Assembly (NCBI GenBank): GCA_028751875.1
Contig: CM054134.1
Coordinates: 47,687,345 to 47,751,344, forward strand
Direction of reading: 5' to 3'
Origin: Rapana venosa
Lineage: Eukaryota > Mollusca > Gastropoda > Neogastropoda > Muricidae
Length of the DNA stretch: 64,000 nucleotides
Below, piece after piece: positions 41,181 to 54,353 of the stretch (position 1 is the stretch's first letter; every line of letters starts with the position of its first letter). The notes under the pieces were generated by a model. That model saw only the letters and a program-made list of their open reading frames with translations. It had not been told where the DNA came from and did no database searches. The position numbers and the translations under genes are program-made.

Positions 41181-44100
41181 TAAATCTGAACTGTTGCTTA
41201 TTATTTGGTCTGTTGTTTCTATGACACTCAAATATGATCAGCAGAGGCCATGTGTGTGTGTGAACATGCGCACCCACAGACACACAGAGATATAGACACA
41301 TTTATTCAAGGACGTCAACAAATCTGCAATTTTTATTTTCACAACTGAACAGAAAAATATTTGGTACCAATTCCTATATTTATTTCTGAAAATATGCAAG
41401 CAATGAGTCTTATAAATAGCAAACCAGTCAGTTTCACAGAACACATATTCAAAATTCAAATTGACAATCTATACAATTAAACCACCACACAAGTTTGAGA
41501 TGAAATCACGAACAAGAGAGAAAGACTGATAAATTAACAAGTCGATATACATTTTCCCCTTTGTAAGACATCAATAAATGCTTGATTCTAGTACATTTTA
41601 TACAATAAGTGAATCCAAATCGGGTTAGGTCGATATATTTATGAACAAAACCATTTTAGTTCATCTTTGTGAATGAAGAACTAGCTGCATGAACTTATTT
41701 TCTTTCCTCCCCCCCCCCCCCCCCCCCCACATCATGCACTCAATGCTCACACATACATGCAAGCAAACAGCAGAGTTTCAATGAAACTGAATGAAATAAG
41801 AGACTTCCAAAACCAACCAGACCTGGTACTTACTATTCAGTTTTGGTAAAACAGATTGCTGCATCACAGCGCACAAATCCAACATAACTCGGTCAAGAGC
41901 CCAGGGCCCAGTACTAAAATTAGCCCCCTCCTTTTACCAAGTCCAAGTGTGGTCAGTTTCTGCTATAACTGGCACCAGCCGGGATGGGATGGATAGAAGC
42001 TGAAAGTGGGGGAAACTGACTGCAGTGGCATGTGAAGGACCACAGGCAGGGCATGTCCACAATGTAGCCATTAGTCTTTTGCCCTTGTATGATCCAAAAT
42101 ACATAAAAGCAAAGAAATGCTTGTGTACAACTCAATCTATACAACTTGATATCTATGTCATGGTTGGGAGTAAGTGATGGGTGTTACCTCATACTTGACT
42201 TTTTATTTTAAAAAAAATTGGAACCACCATACTATGCCACTGCTGTGTCATATCAACATTTTGTTGTAGATGTACTGCGTATGCCTTCTACTCCCACCAG
42301 GAAAGTTGTGTCCGGGATATTACCGTTCTGATATTTAAAAATAGATCCAAGACTTTAACAATACTATGTCAAAAACTGATTTTTTATTTAAATCTTTATT
42401 AAAGTGTTTGTTAAGTGTTCTTATATCTAGATGCTGGCTAAAAATGTCCAAATGAACAATTCGTCCGTTGTTCTTTATAAAATTCCAGAGGTAAAGATAT
42501 TCAGAATTTTGCCATCTTCTTGTAAGAGAGGTGTGATGCTCCAAGCTACATTCTGATGTGAATATGAAAAACCTTGACTGAAACAAAACCCCTCTAAAGT
42601 TTAAAGTTACAGAAACAGACAATTGGTGATATAATGCTGCAGGCTGTTCATGGTGTGATTGCTGCTGCACCCGTATAAGAAACAACAGTAAGCCAGCCAA
42701 AGTCGAGTACTCTCTGGTTAAATGCAGTTTTGTTTCCACCTTATTGAAACTGATACCGTCTCATAATTTTGAAAGTGTATATCGATTTTCCTTTTACAAT
42801 GAAATGGCTTTAGCCAAAATAGTCAATTTAACCATAATTAAGCACCTGTCTGTTCTTATTGTGATCTATTATGCGAACATCACAGCTTGTGCCAGTCATT
42901 TTCATTTACCACACTGTCATGATTAAAAGAAAAAGAGAAATAATGGTTTCTTCTCCCTTATGCATTCCAAATCTGTTCAAGGATTCATCACCGCTTTAAA
43001 TGTTTCATTTTAATAATTATTTTCATTGTTATGTTTGGGGTTCAGTTTGGTTGTTTAAAGCTGGTTTACTCTTAGTTAATACTAGATGTTTGGGAGGTTG
43101 AAGGAGGTGGTGTTTAATTTTTTTGTTCTTTTTTTTTTTTGGCAGGGGGGGGGGGGGATTAATTATTGGAAATCTGAGTAACTACAAATGTTTGTGATAT
43201 TTCTGAAAGTGACCAACAGACAAATTTCTCAATCACACAGTGAAAGAGCTAGCAACGTGTCCTGTTGCGGTAAATATGTCACCTATTAATCTAAGCACCA
43301 GTAACAAATTTCAAAGCTTTAAACGCTTTAGTTTGGGCCAGATTCGCAATCAAGGTCAAAGCACATGTACTTTTTCATTATAAATAAAGCTCTTTCCTTC
43401 TGCTCAATTTCTGTTCCCACTTGAACCTTTTTTTGCAGACAGAATGAACAGTCCATTATCTCTCTTGCTGCCTACCTGTTGATAAACATAGTGGCACTAA
43501 AATATGTTAGCACTTCTGATACAGACTCATTTACACATATGTAATGGACAAAATGTAATATATGTAAAGTCTGCTCACAGCCAAAACACCACATGACTAA
43601 AGAGTTTTCCATTACTGTACTGGAGAACAATACACACACACACAAATGAAACAACACACACACACACAAACTACTTCAGCCTTTAATGCAGTTTGATACT
43701 GTTTCTAAAGTGTTGCCATTGTGATGAAAACTTGAACAGTGATCCTGACAAATGGAAATCAAAATGACAGCAAAATTGACCAGCTGTACATAACACAAGA
43801 CAAGTCACAGCACTGTCAGTTTGCATAGTGGGTGTGTGATCATTCATTCCAATGCACACTTTTTCTATGTTCTCTACAATATTGTGGATGCAATGCCCTT
43901 CTAAAGCCATCATAAGGAACCTTTACTCAGACATAAACTGCTCTTCATAACGACCACCATTTCCACTTTAAGACATTTGAAGGCATGACTGGATGATTCA
44001 TTGATTAACAGTATAAATGCTGTTAACTGCTGACCTCTGGGAGTTGGGGAATGAGATAGGATGAAATAAAACAGGTCATCTGATACAAGAAGGATGGAAG

Positions 44101-45632
44101 AGGGGGAATATTCAAACAGAATAGACAGTTGTGGAGAAATTTCTCAGCAGAGGGGAACGAACAATAAGACATCAGATAAAAAAATAAAATTTAAAAAAGA
44201 CATTGGATTAAAGAAGGCCACAACTCTGATCAAAGGCTTACTTCCACTCAAGTAGTCATAAAGATATTGCACTTTGTACAGTGGCATCTTCAAAGGGGTT
44301 TAGGGTAGAGATTTCCATGATAAATTTATATTGTCCGTGTTCAAATTCAGATTTACCAGATTTCAGTCTGCTCTCTTTTACCCTATGTTAATTAACAGTT
44401 CTGAACTGCATGAAGCTACATACATGTCAGCTTTGGTTGTCTTGGGAGTTTTAACAGAAAAATATTTAAGTCACAACCAAATTTACTTTTTTTCCCCACA
44501 CCAATCTGTTTTGATCTATGTTTTTATTACCAGTATTTAAAAAATCTAATAAAAACGTAGGATTTTTTAATGTAGAGTTGTCTGCTCTATAAAATCCTGA
44601 CCCTTATGTTTCTTTGGGTTCAAGTCATAACCAAGGTCTTCTGATGGCAGCATCAGTGGCACACAGGGACTTCATTTGACTACAGCAAATGGTTATTGCC
44701 CAAACCTCTAAGGAGGCAGAGTTTTGGAGTTCAGATGATATTCCAAAACTATCTTATTTGGTAGAAGCTGGCAACATTTTTTCCTTTGCGTGTGTGTGTG
44801 ACTTTTTACATGAAAAGGCAGTGGTTACATAAGCAATGCATTCTAAAGGTGACACAAGATAAAGCAGCTGAGCAGACAAAAAACTCCATGCAAACACCAC
44901 AAATGAACAAACTGTACTCTATGTACAAATGTATAACCAACAGTTTTCTTCTTTGAGGACAATGAGGACGGAAAAAGACTTGACACGCACAAGAATAGGA
45001 CAAAACAGCCTCAGCATTATGAAATGATTTGACTTGAACGTAAGGTTTAACCACTACAACAGAGATTAGGAAGTACATTCCTTAAGAACTATGCCATAAA
45101 AGGTTACACAGTGCTACTGCTTCCAACATTTTAAATACAATTTCTCTGAAGTAACAGCAAGGAATGCTTCCACAATGTGAGAAAGCACAAACATTGCAGC
45201 CAACAGTGCCAAAGCAACGCTAAGAGTTGTTCCACACAAATTCAGTTTATTTCTTTTTACAGTCTTAACATTTTTACATGCCCATTCTCATGGTTTTTCT
45301 TTCTGCCACAAAAAAATTTAATACAGGACATTTGTACATGCATACTAACTAAACCCTTCATCAAAGTTGTAAGCTGTACACATGTGGATTCTGGCTACTG
45401 AGACTAACTTTAATACACATATCTGACATGATGTAGCTATACCCTCATCCGCCACAATGAAGTTTACAGAAAGATTACATTCATAAAACACTGATCACAC
45501 ACATCTGTTCTGCATGGTTTCACACCACATCTCACTCTCCCAGACATACCCCTCACTTTCTCTCTCTTGCTTGTGCAGCTTGTTTCTCTTTCACACTCAG
45601 AATCTTTCTAATGATCTACCCTGTCTTCACAA
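41181..45632. other. Spacer between convergent CFAP96 and USO1
   Basis: The part nearest 45632 is presumably USO1 3' UTR. There is a poly-C tract at 41710-41727 and a poly-G near 43144-43156. A minus open frame of 134 codons (42739-42335) has no recognisable motif and I do not call it a gene. Confidence 0.45.
41855..42030 (+). repeat. Dispersed repeat family E
   Basis: GCACAAATCCAACATAACTC, CCAGGGCCCAGTACTAAAAT and GGTCAGTTTCTGCTATAACT recur at 51225-51385 and, inverted, at 48605-48805. The repeat is about 170 bp with no coding capacity and unknown class. Confidence 0.7.
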
Positions 45633-45689
45633 TCATGCACCCTCATCATCTTCATCCTCATAGTCCTCTTCCTCATCATCTTCCTCCAC
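45633..45689 (-). CDS. USO1: USO1 last exon, acidic tail and stop
   Basis: This 57-bp exon encodes VEEDDEEEDYEDEDDEGA and TGA at 45635-45633, after ATGTGTGCAG. Human p115 ends in a comparable acidic tail, which binds golgins. A 26-bp minisatellite occupies much of the intron upstream. Confidence 0.92.
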   Translation of the reverse strand: MEEDDEEEDYEDEDDEGA

Positions 45690-48600
45690 CTGCACACATA
45701 ATCATTTCACCTGATACAATGCCTGCATTATGTAACAGGGTCACGTGACAGTCTTTTTTTGTTGTTGGGGGGGGGGGGGGGTTCAAGTGACAGTCAAGTG
45801 GCAGTCACCACACCTAGGGTCAAGTGGTAGTCACCACTCCTAGGGTCAAGTGGCAGTCACCACACCTAGGGTCAAGTGGCAGTCACCACACCTAGGGTCA
45901 AGTGGCAGTCACCACACCTAGGGTCAAGTGGCAGTAGGGTCAAGTGGCAGTCACCACACCTAGGGTCAAATGGCAGTCACCACACCTAGGGTCAAGTGGC
46001 AGTCACCACACATAGGGTCAAGTGGCAGTCACCACACCTAAGGTCAAGTGGCAGTCACCACACCTAGGGTCAAGTGGCAGTCACCACACCTAGGGTCAAG
46101 TGGCAGTCACCACACCTAGGGTCAAGTGGCAGTCACCACACCTAGGGTCAAGTGGCAGTCACCACACATAGGGTCAAGTGGCAGTCACCACACCTAAGGT
46201 CAAGTGGCAGTCACCACACATAGGGTCAAGTGGCAGTCACCACACCTAGGGTCAAGTGGCAGTCACCACTCCTAGGGTCAAGTGGCAGTCACCAGTGGAT
46301 GCCTCACTAAATATGGCATGCTGTTTTTGCTGTGAGTAGGGACTTTGAAAGTGATGTCCTGCATATATGCATTGGATCATTGCTAGCACCACTGAACATC
46401 CCTGAACTGACCTAGTTGCAGAGCAGGGTTTCTGAGTACTGGCCTTTCAGCATCCTAACTCCCTCTGAAGGTGTGGCTCTTTGGAGTGCCATTACATGAG
46501 CAGGGATGTGACAATGTGGTTGTGTACAGCTGGACTGGGATGAGCAGCTACAAAGAGCACCCCCACCGAATTTCTTAAATTGCATTCTAGAGCAAGAAGG
46601 AGGGTAGCAGGATGGTTAAAACATTTGCCTGCCAAAAAGTAAACCGTGAGGTTCTGGGTTTGATTCTCAGCCCCTTTCTTCCCAGTTTGTCGGGAAAAAA
46701 CACAACTGAATTTCAAAGTCCTTCAGATGAGCCTAAAAACTGGAGCCCCATGTGCAAATGCACACAGAACATCTTGAGCATGTGTTAAAAACCCATTCCA
46801 CCTTTCGGAAGAGGCCATTGTGAGCCAGTAGGAACAGATAATAAAAAGAAAACCAGGATACACACAAGAACCTTAGAGCTCTAGCCAAGGAATGCCAACA
46901 AAAAAAAAAAAAATCCGAACCATTCTAGAATGTTCAGACACACTTGCATCAACACCCCCCCCCACCCCCCCTTCCCCACACCCAGCAGCTACACATGTCC
47001 ACTCACACCCACACTACAAATATACACTATCATTAAGTCAAGCACCACTCACCTCCTGTCCAAGTTCTTTCAGCTTATCCTTGAACTTGTTGATTTTGGC
47101 GTCCTGATCGGCCAGAAGGACCAACAAGTCGTCCTGCTCTTTCTTCAACGTGTCCAGCTCTTCCCGCAGAGCGGTCTTCTCCGCACTCTCCACCCCCTTC
47201 TCCTCTTCCAGTACCTGTCCACACACACGTACCTGACATTTGTTTGGAGGGTTAACACACTGTCTTCTCTGAAAACCAATGAGAGCTTGACACAGCTTTT
47301 GATCTGGCACAGCATTTCTTTTTTGTTAGTGTTGTGTTGCACATGAAAGAGGTCATGTTAATTAAATAAATCACAATCTTGATCTCAGTGTTGTGTGTGT
47401 GTGTGTGTGCAGCTGGAACTTAAGGGGATGTGTATGGATGATGTCGGAGCACTAAAATCAGAAGGTAAAAATAAGTCAAAGCCAATTTTTTTAACAGAAC
47501 TGGCAAAGGCTGAACAGGCCTGAAGTCTGCCCATTTGTTCCTGATGCCGAGTCTTTAGTAGATAAGCTCTGGATAATGGATCCTCACAGGTGTGTAAGTG
47601 TCGCATCAATATAAATGTTGTTTTGATGTCCATAATTGCACGATCTATTTTTCTTTTATACGTACATCAGATAGCTGTATACAGTGTTTTCACTTATTTG
47701 AAGATGTACAATGATTTTTTTAAAAGCATTTTTACACATACTAAGATTCATGGGCAGAAATGCCACAATTCACCAACTCATCACTGTATAACCTGCAAAT
47801 CAATGAGGGTCAACTTTTAAAAGCGATTTATCTATATTTTTTTCCCAGTTTTTTTGTTTTATCTTACCAGTTTTATCATACTGATTCCAAGGTGCTGGAT
47901 GCGTTTCCTTTCTTTTTATATTTTAAATAGACCCCCCAAAAAGCTCTTTTCCCTGTATAATTCTTTTCCTTTAAAAAAAAATTAGTATTGATGAATACTT
48001 CTTTGTTCTCTGTCTCATCAAATACTGAGAAATATATTTTGTTTTAGGACAGTAAAAATAAAAGAAAGAAAAAGGCAATTCAGAACTGTGCAAATGACTT
48101 AGGTTTTTCAGACAGATAATTTAACCACCCACCACTTACAAATATATACACAAACACACACACACACAAATACACACTTGCTTTCACCTCACCCACACAA
48201 AATAAGTTTTTTTTTAAAAAAAGTCCTAATAAAACAAAAAGCAGTAAGTACCCTGATTTTGTTGGAGAGGTTCAAATTCTCCTCGTTTGATTTCTTCAGG
48301 CGATCCTGCAGCTGGCTCTTTTCCTCTGTCAGTTTCTGCACATCTTCACTGCCCTGGGCAGCAGCACCGTTCATCACCTGGCTGCTCTGGCTCTTACTCT
48401 GTTCACACACCATTCACTTTTTGTCATTTACCGACATAAGCTAAGTGCTAAGGCCTACGTTAAAGTGTTTTTATGTTCTACAATGTTATGTGTAGATCAT
48501 CTTCAGCCATAACAGGTTCTTCTTATAATGTTGGCCACGTCAAATTCTAGGTATCAGCTGGGCTCATGGATAGATTAAAAAAAAAAAACACCCACTATAC

Positions 48601-51600
48601 AAGAATGTGCTCAAAGCTGTCAGTTTCCACCACTTTCAGCTGCTCTCAGCTGCTATTCATTCCATCCCATCCCAGCCCAGTTTGGGCCAGCTGGTGCTAA
48701 TTATAGCAGGAACTGACCACACTTGGAGTTGGTAAAAGGGAGGGGCTAATTTTAGGACTGGGCCCTTGACTGAGTTATGCTGGATCTGTGCAGTGTGGTT
48801 AAGCATGTTTTTCTGCAATTTGATACTCCCGTTATCAGAAAATACCAACCAACATGACAGCTATATGAACTCTGTCAGCAGACAATTACAAAGAGAATAA
48901 AACCAGAAAAGTAAAACAAACAAACAAAAAAAGGCACAGAAAAAGCTGCAGACAGCATCTTACTGCCAAGAGATCAGCCTGGGCCCTGTCCACCTGGGAT
49001 CGTAAGCTGACGATATCAGAGTCCTTTTGGGCACACTGGGTCTGCAGTTCCTCCACCTCTTTGTTCAGGTGTGTGACGGAGGCTTGCAGCATGGCAGATT
49101 CACTTGGTCCGTTGTCTTTGCCTTCTTCACCCCCTCCCTGACTCAGCAACCTGGCTTCTGACACCGTCAGATCCTTTTTCTGAAAGCATTAGTTTGAAAT
49201 CGTTCATGACATATACAAACTATTAGAACCTTCATTTCTTATGGGACTAAACTGCTCAACTTGAGGCCAGTGATGCTCTGTTACTGCTCATCAGTTTAAA
49301 AGAAATCAGTTTTTGATCCTATAGGTTGAGCATTATTACTTTCTCCCTATGTGAAAGGTTTTCCAGCAGCCAACTTTGTAGCCAATTTTTTGTAACGTTA
49401 ACCAGCAAGTTTAATCCCTTTATTTTTCCTTTCTCTGCTGGAGCTCCAAGGTTCACCAATGGTGAGATTTTGTGTATGTGACTGTTTTTAACCACCATGA
49501 AGGTAGCTACATTCCAACTTCAGGGATGTATGCTGGCTATGTTCATGGTTCCGTAACCCACTGAATGCTGACACAAATTACAGGATCTTTAATGAGCATA
49601 TTTGATCTTCTGTATGAGTAATATACAGGAAGGCAATTAAGGCACTGGCAGGTCTGCACATAAAGTTGATCTGGGAGATTGTAAAAATCCCCACCCTTAA
49701 TTCACCAGATGCCACTGAAATTTAAAAGTTGATATGGGAAATTGTAAAAATCCCCACCCTTAATTCACCAGATGCCACTGAGATTCAAACCCATGACTTC
49801 ATGGACCCATGGGATTGAAATTGAATAGTCTTGACCACTTGGGTATTGCACCCATCTCATCCCCGTTTAACCAGGTATACCCAGCTAACAAGGAAGTTGC
49901 TTGAAATATGTCACCCAGTCCCATGTATCCAGGCACCCTGACACAAGTGGGGTAGTCCATTTTGTGCAGTAGGCACTAGGCTACCCCCAGACAGCATACA
50001 CGTACAGCATCCCTTGAAGCAAAAAGGTTTTTATGACCAATCAAGTTCTGCGTTGTACCCTGTCTCACTAAGGAAATCAAGACAGGACGGGACAGCCTAG
50101 TGGTTAAAACATTGCGCCCGCTATCTGATGACCTGGGTTCGATTCCTTTTCAAGGGGATATTTTCCCCTAGAGTTCACATCAGTGCAGACTCCACTCTAC
50201 CCAAAAGTCCTTCGGATGAGGCTATAAATTGAGGCCCCATGTGCGAACGCACGCAGAACATCTTGCGCACACGTTAAATCCTGTTCGCTTTTCGTAAGAG
50301 TAGGCCATTGTGTGCTGGTGGGAACAGATGACAGAATTTACAAAACCGCATACACACGGAGACTGGATGTAAAAAATCACATAAGTGCTTATTCCATTAT
50401 CCTCGATATAAAAGAATTAAAAAAAAAAATAAATAAATAAAATAGTAGATAATGCATGATATGAATAAATCTATACCGCAGCAGTTACTTTCACTTTTGC
50501 CCTCCCATTCTGCTCTATTCTCACTTGGTCATTATAGCTTGCTGGCTTTAGCCACTACATTGGATGTACATCATTCACATTTGATTTGCATATGAATTGA
50601 GCGTGTTTTTGGTATGTTTATTGTTGTGCATGAATATGGTTTTGGATCATCATACTTTCACTGTTGAAGAAGCAACATATTTTACTGAATTACGAGAGTG
50701 CAAATGAAGACAGTGTTTCCGATAGTGATGATAGGTAAGGTGAGTTGAGGAGGACGATCGAAAAAAATTTTTTTTTTTTTAACGCATGCACAAAGGTATT
50801 GTGTTTGACACCATCCCCAAAGTCAGAATGCAGCTACCTAGATGGTAGGGAAAAAAGGTTGCATACCCAGAAAAACCTCACCATTGGCAAACCTTGGAGC
50901 TCTAGCCAAGAAAAAAAAACCAACAACAAATCCATTAGCTTCCAGGCGCAGATTGCTTTTTTTATATTAAAAAAAAAATGTTTTTAGTCAAACAGCAGTT
51001 GTGGAATACTAACATACATACACTACACAAAACTGATCTAACAATAATTTCATACAGGCTTCTTTAGACATACATAGCACATGATGCAAGACAATCCTCA
51101 CCGTAAAGGTTATAACTAAATCTGAAGATACCAAGTCACTTAAAAATAACGCAAATCAATGCTACAGACAGGAGGGTTTGCTTACATACATGCAAACAGG
51201 AGTGCATACATACACATACCACAGCACACAAATCCAGCATAACTCAGTCAAGGGTCCAGGGCCTGATGCTAAAACTAGCCCCTTTCTTTTACCAAGTTCA
51301 AGTATGGTCAGTTTCTGCTATAATTAGCACCAGCTGGGATGGGATGGATAGCAGCTGAGTGGAGCTGAAAGTGGGGGAACCTGACAGCTGTGATGTAGGC
51401 ACACAAGCAGCAGACGAGGGAGTTTGCTCATATGCTTGCAAAAATCAGTATACACACACACACATAAGCACTAAGCACATGTGCACACACACTCACATGT
51501 GCACATACACACAAAAGCTCACACACATACACACGTACAAACATACACAGGCACACAAACACTCACCATCAGCGGAGGTTGGCAGAAGAGTCTGAATGAT

Positions 51601-54309
51601 CTGAGACTGGCCAACTTCATTTTTGAAGAGGAAGGACTGAAAGCAGTAGAGAACAGCACACCGCAACACAAATGGCTGTTTCTCATTCACCATGGACATC
51701 AACAGCACCACAATGGCTGGCCTGCAACACATAGCACTCTCTTCAATTCTCTGTTCTTAAAGACAATGATGACACTTTGTAAGTAAAAGGGGTGAAAAAG
51801 GGGTAGGGTAGGGTGTAAACACACACAGTTTCATTGTATTTATTTAGCTCACACCCTTCAAATCAATTGAGGCTGCTACAATCAATACATGAAAATTAAT
51901 CAAACATATGCAAAGACCTATGATAAAAAAGTCAATTTTCCCTCTCTCTCTCTATATATATGTATGTATATATGTATATCTATAATTTTTAATACTTCTA
52001 ATACAATAAGTTGCAGACTCAAATGCTCACATCTGATGAAGCTTCAGAAGAAAAAAGAAATTGATGAAGTTTTATATGTACATATGAAATTTTTTTTAAT
52101 GAAATCATGTCACATTTGCAAAAAAGGATTTTTTTTCTAACCTGTTAAAAGAACAGTGCCCGTTACAAAAAAAAAGTCTCCTCTTCATATATATATTTCT
52201 TATGTATGTGGCCATTTTTACCTACAATTAAGGTAACTTCATTCCGATTTTGGAGATATATATTTCATATAATATTAACAACACAGCCCAGCAAAATGCA
52301 GTGAATATATTATGATATCAATGTCAAGAGAAAGACAGAGCCAGCTCACCTTGGAGGACTGGAGGGGGCCAGGACCGAAGCAAAGTACTCCTGGTTTGCC
52401 TGACTGCCTCGGATCACCTCGGACACTGTGTTTATTGTCTGCAACAAAACACATCATAAACATCACAAAACCTGCACCCTGGATCACCTCGGACACTGTG
52501 TTTATTGTCTGCAACAAAACACATCACAATGAGCACAAAACCTCCACCCTGCATCACCTCGGACACCGTGTTTATTGTCTGCAACAAAACACATCACAAT
52601 GAGCACAAAGCCTCCACCAGGGCTTGGTCACTGTGGCTGATGTATGACTTGTGTCTTTCTCTCTCTTCCCTCTCTCTTACTTGCCTCTTTCTCACTCTCT
52701 AGTAGCAGTTTATTCTTTCCTCAAAACTGTTAAGAAATTTCAAATTCTCAAATTTAAAGCGCTCTCCACAGACGCAGCAGCCAAAATCCTATACCCAGTG
52801 TAACAAGAACAAAATACTGAAACACACATTACAAATGAGTCTCACCTCAGTAAGTACATCGGCCGGCACACCACTGGCCATCAGAATAGCACACAACTGC
52901 TGCAGTAGTCCTGTAGACAAATACATGTTGTCTTTAGCGTGAATGTAAGAGTGAATGAAGTTTAAACAGATGTTCATTCAAACATCAAACTTTCTACCAA
53001 ATGGCACATTACACAACTGTTTATCAACAATCGTTATTGTAACATGTAAATCCTTCACTCAGGAAACAAGTTAAAGCCCCACATAAAATCATGATCGTGC
53101 AAATAGACAGAAATATGTTTGATTCATATTCATTTCCATACACAGGCGCAGGCCAAAAACCTTGTCAGTTATTGATGCAAACTAACTGCCATTAAAACGT
53201 TACCCTTTGAAATGCTGAGACTGTCTTAATCCACGACAGGTTCTGAGTGGAACAACTTGAATTCTTCATTAAAGAAGTCCTCTGAAGTTGGAGTATACTG
53301 CATACATGACAAGTTATTTGAAAAGCAAACTTCTACACTAGTGTAAATCATATTCTCACAGATATTCTCAGGTGCGATGATTCAGACATGTAAGTGCATA
53401 TCCTCATGGTGCATAACAACACTTTACAACATGTCCATACACTCACACACATGACTAAATTCTTCAAATCAATACACAAAAGACACTCTTTAAGTTACAT
53501 CCTCTTTCTGTGCAATAAAACTGAAGACATCCCTAAATCACCACACACCAACGCTCACATGCCCGCACACACATTTTTGCTGAAAGAATTTAGACAAGAA
53601 GCAAACAAACATACTGCCAAAAACATACTTACCACACTGATTCATCACTTTCTGACAAGCCACAGTCTGATTCTGTGAGTTGCTGGGGGACACGAGGGTT
53701 CGCACCAGTTGCAGCATGAGGTGAATGTTGGTAACTTTCTGGGCAGACCAGCCTATCTGCTTGTTCTGCATGGTGGCGCTGTCCAGCTCAAAAAAGGTGG
53801 TCAAACGCTGGATGTAGCTGCCTTCCTTGAAGAAGTTCTGGTTGGAGGCATTGTTCTTCAGCAGGTTCAGCAACAGCAGCAGACAGTCTTCCACAACAAT
53901 ACCTAAAACATGCACACAATGAAGTACATCATAACTTCCTCCATTAATACACATATGTACATACAAAGTGGGGGTAAATATATATCACTTTATCAACATC
54001 TGAAATATGTTAGTTGTCATTTCATAATTATCTAAAAGAAGTGAAATAAATTATCTGTTCATTATTACCTAAAATATGTACAGAATGAACCCACTTTTTC
54101 TTCAACATTTTTCTGTTTTTGTTTGTTTGCTGGGTTTTTCTTATTTGTAGGATACAAGCCATTAAAATAAATAAACATGTGAGTATTCTCTACATCAAAA
54201 GCAAGATGACCAAGCAAGCATGTGACACTGATGACATAGAGAATAGAGAATGAGAAAAAGAACAGATTTGTCATTTACTTTTTCAATGTGTCACAAGCAC
54301 AAATTTAGG

Positions 54310-54353
<44 letters not shown>

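Noticed and set aside
42335..42739. Minus open frame of 134 codons between CFAP96 and USO1
   Set aside because: It has no recognisable motif or exon boundary. It lies in the probable USO1 3' UTR or spacer and has the composition of chance sequence.
45786..46300. CRISPR-like array
   Set aside because: Units are contiguous 26-bp tandem repeats without unique spacers, in an animal intron.
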